DNA of 64,000 nucleotides from Thalassomonas haliotis (GTDB taxonomy: Bacteria; Pseudomonadota; Gammaproteobacteria; Enterobacterales; Alteromonadaceae), in contig NZ_CP059693.1 in assembly GCF_028657945.1 (NCBI RefSeq), positions 62,001 to 126,000 on the forward strand, in the 5' to 3' direction. The notes under the pieces were generated by a model. That model had not been told where the DNA came from and did not search any database. It saw nothing but the letters and a program-made list of their open reading frames with translations. Both the position numbers and the translations under genes were made by a program. Of this stretch, positions 63,104 through 64,000 are shown piece by piece. Every line of letters starts with the position of its first letter. Within the stretch, counting starts at the first letter, position 1.

Positions 63104-63778
63104 CTAGCCGGTAAAAGCAAAATTGAGCTGTTCGCACAAAATTTCATAACTATCGGCTCCCTGATATTCAAAATCATCCAGGGGGATTTGCTCTGATATT
63201 TCGATATCCGGGTGGCGCCAGATCGCGGCGCAGTCGCGCAAATCTCCCGACCAGCGGGAAGAATAAAGTATGCCGTGAAAATCTTGGCCAAAATGCAGGT
63301 AAAGGGCATCCGCCAGGGTTTGCGTGATGTGATAAACATCATCCCCTTCAATATCCTGGGCGCTGAGTTTTAGCTGCGGCAGCAAAGCGCGCACATCTAT
63401 CAGGGTTAACGGGCTGACAAAGCTCACCCGGCTCATTTCCCGAGGCATCAGCATCCGGCTATCAAAAAACCTTTCCCCTTTCGGGTTGGGGGTCACATGG
63501 GAAAAGGCTTCGGCAAACGCGCCTTTGGGGCTGTTGGCCAGATAAGTCAGGGCAAAGTCTTGCTGCCTGGCGTTCCAGCGGCCCTTTTGTTGCTCGTTTT
63601 CGGGGCGGAACAGGCTTAATGCGGCACTTTTTTGCTTGCCGTAAAACTGTTGCTGGACCCGGTAGGTAATGGCCATTTCTGCTGTTTTTAACTGGCCGGG
63701 CTGTAGGGACGCCACCAACGCGGTTAGCGCTTTGGCATCGAAATTCCCCCTAGCTTGCTGCTTCCCTGTCTGACTCAT
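63104..63778 (-). CDS. RES-domain toxin
   Basis: A 224-residue protein with the RES pattern: ITYRVQQQFYGKQKSAALSLFRP with the first Arg, then RWNARQ, FALTYLANSPKGAFAEAFSH (Glu), and later HGILYSSRWSGDLRDCAAIW (Ser, Arg). RES toxins degrade NAD+ or ADP-ribosylate targets in other systems. Its partner antitoxin-like gene faces it rather than sitting upstream in the same operon, which is unusual for this family. It ends close to the right side of the window; 63779-64000 holds only its upstream region. Confidence 0.85.
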   Translation of the reverse strand: MSQTGKQQARGNFDAKALTALVASLQPGQLKTAEMAITYRVQQQFYGKQKSAALSLFRPENEQQKGRWNARQQDFALTYLANSPKGAFAEAFSHVTPNPKGERFFDSRMLMPREMSRVSFVSPLTLIDVRALLPQLKLSAQDIEGDDVYHITQTLADALYLHFGQDFHGILYSSRWSGDLRDCAAIWRHPDIEISEQIPLDDFEYQGADSYEILCEQLNFAFTG

Positions 63779-64000
63779 TGCTGTGCTCTTTAAATTCCTT
63801 AAATTCGCCCTGCTGCTGAAATCTTATAGATTTATCAGCAAGCTCCGGGGGATTTTATCATCAAAGGCCCGTTGATAAGCAAATTGGTTTCGGCTTTTAA
63901 AGAGATTTAGCCTGTTATTGTTGTTTTTTCCACAGAGCAGCCTCATTGATAGCTGTTGTGATGAAATTATCTGTTTTCTCTTAAAAGAGATGGAGCCTGA

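Overview
The window reads as chromosome of a marine gammaproteobacterium, most likely in the Alteromonadales (Colwelliaceae, Thalassomonas-like). This is inferred from the mix of a type VI secretion (T6SS) locus, a large TonB-dependent receptor without a dedicated uptake operon, PEP-CTERM proteins behind sigma-54-type promoters and many lone oxidoreductases. No rRNA, tRNA, CRISPR array, prophage or insertion sequence was seen.

Region 1 (1-22.6 kb) is a T6SS locus. A + strand operon enters the window inside tssC and runs tssE, tssF, tssG, tssH/clpV, a periplasmic solute-binding-like gene, an FHA gene (tagH), tssJ, tssK, tssL (with a SPOR domain) and tssM. A coiled-coil lipoprotein and a PEP-CTERM protein follow. 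Facing them on the - strand are vgrG, a small T6SS-linked gene and a PAAR gene, preceded by a 692-residue orphan that is a candidate effector. The locus has an unusual number of short tandem duplications at gene borders: the start of tssF, the end of tssK, the end of tssM (207-bp unit, nearly three copies) and the 3' flank of the orphan (about 100 bp, two copies).

Region 2 (22.9-29.1 kb) holds single genes: a TonB-dependent receptor, an endonuclease/exonuclease/phosphatase-fold protein, a second PEP-CTERM protein with a nidogen-like domain, and a protein of unknown function. Both PEP-CTERM genes have good sigma-54 promoter matches, which suggests one regulon.

Region 3 (29.4-36.2 kb) is a compact five-gene - strand operon: ECF-like sigma factor, membrane-anchored anti-sigma-like protein, animal-type haem peroxidase, a small unknown protein, and a secreted TPR-CHAT protease. 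It is the strongest candidate for a little-described system in the window.

Region 4 (36.4-49.1 kb) has a DUF350 membrane protein, a NarK-type nitrate/nitrite transporter, a lone ParB-like protein, a TSUP exporter, a 1208-residue fusion of a molybdopterin oxidoreductase with a flavin reductase and a [2Fe-2S] ferredoxin domain, a nitroreductase and a multicopper oxidase. The transporter and the fused enzyme together suggest nitrate use by a one-chain reductase.

Region 5 (49.7-56.5 kb) looks like a small oxidative or biosynthetic cluster: two secreted NTF2/SnoaL-like paralogues with long, similar leaders, two nearly identical haem-oxygenase-fold proteins, a flavin monooxygenase, a small Cys-rich reading frame and a flavodoxin. 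An EmrAB-type exporter follows on the other strand (56.9-59.6 kb).

Region 6 (60-64 kb) has an AhpD-like gene divergent from a LysR regulator, another solute-binding-like protein, and an Xre/ParS-like antitoxin facing a RES-domain toxin in an unusual convergent layout.
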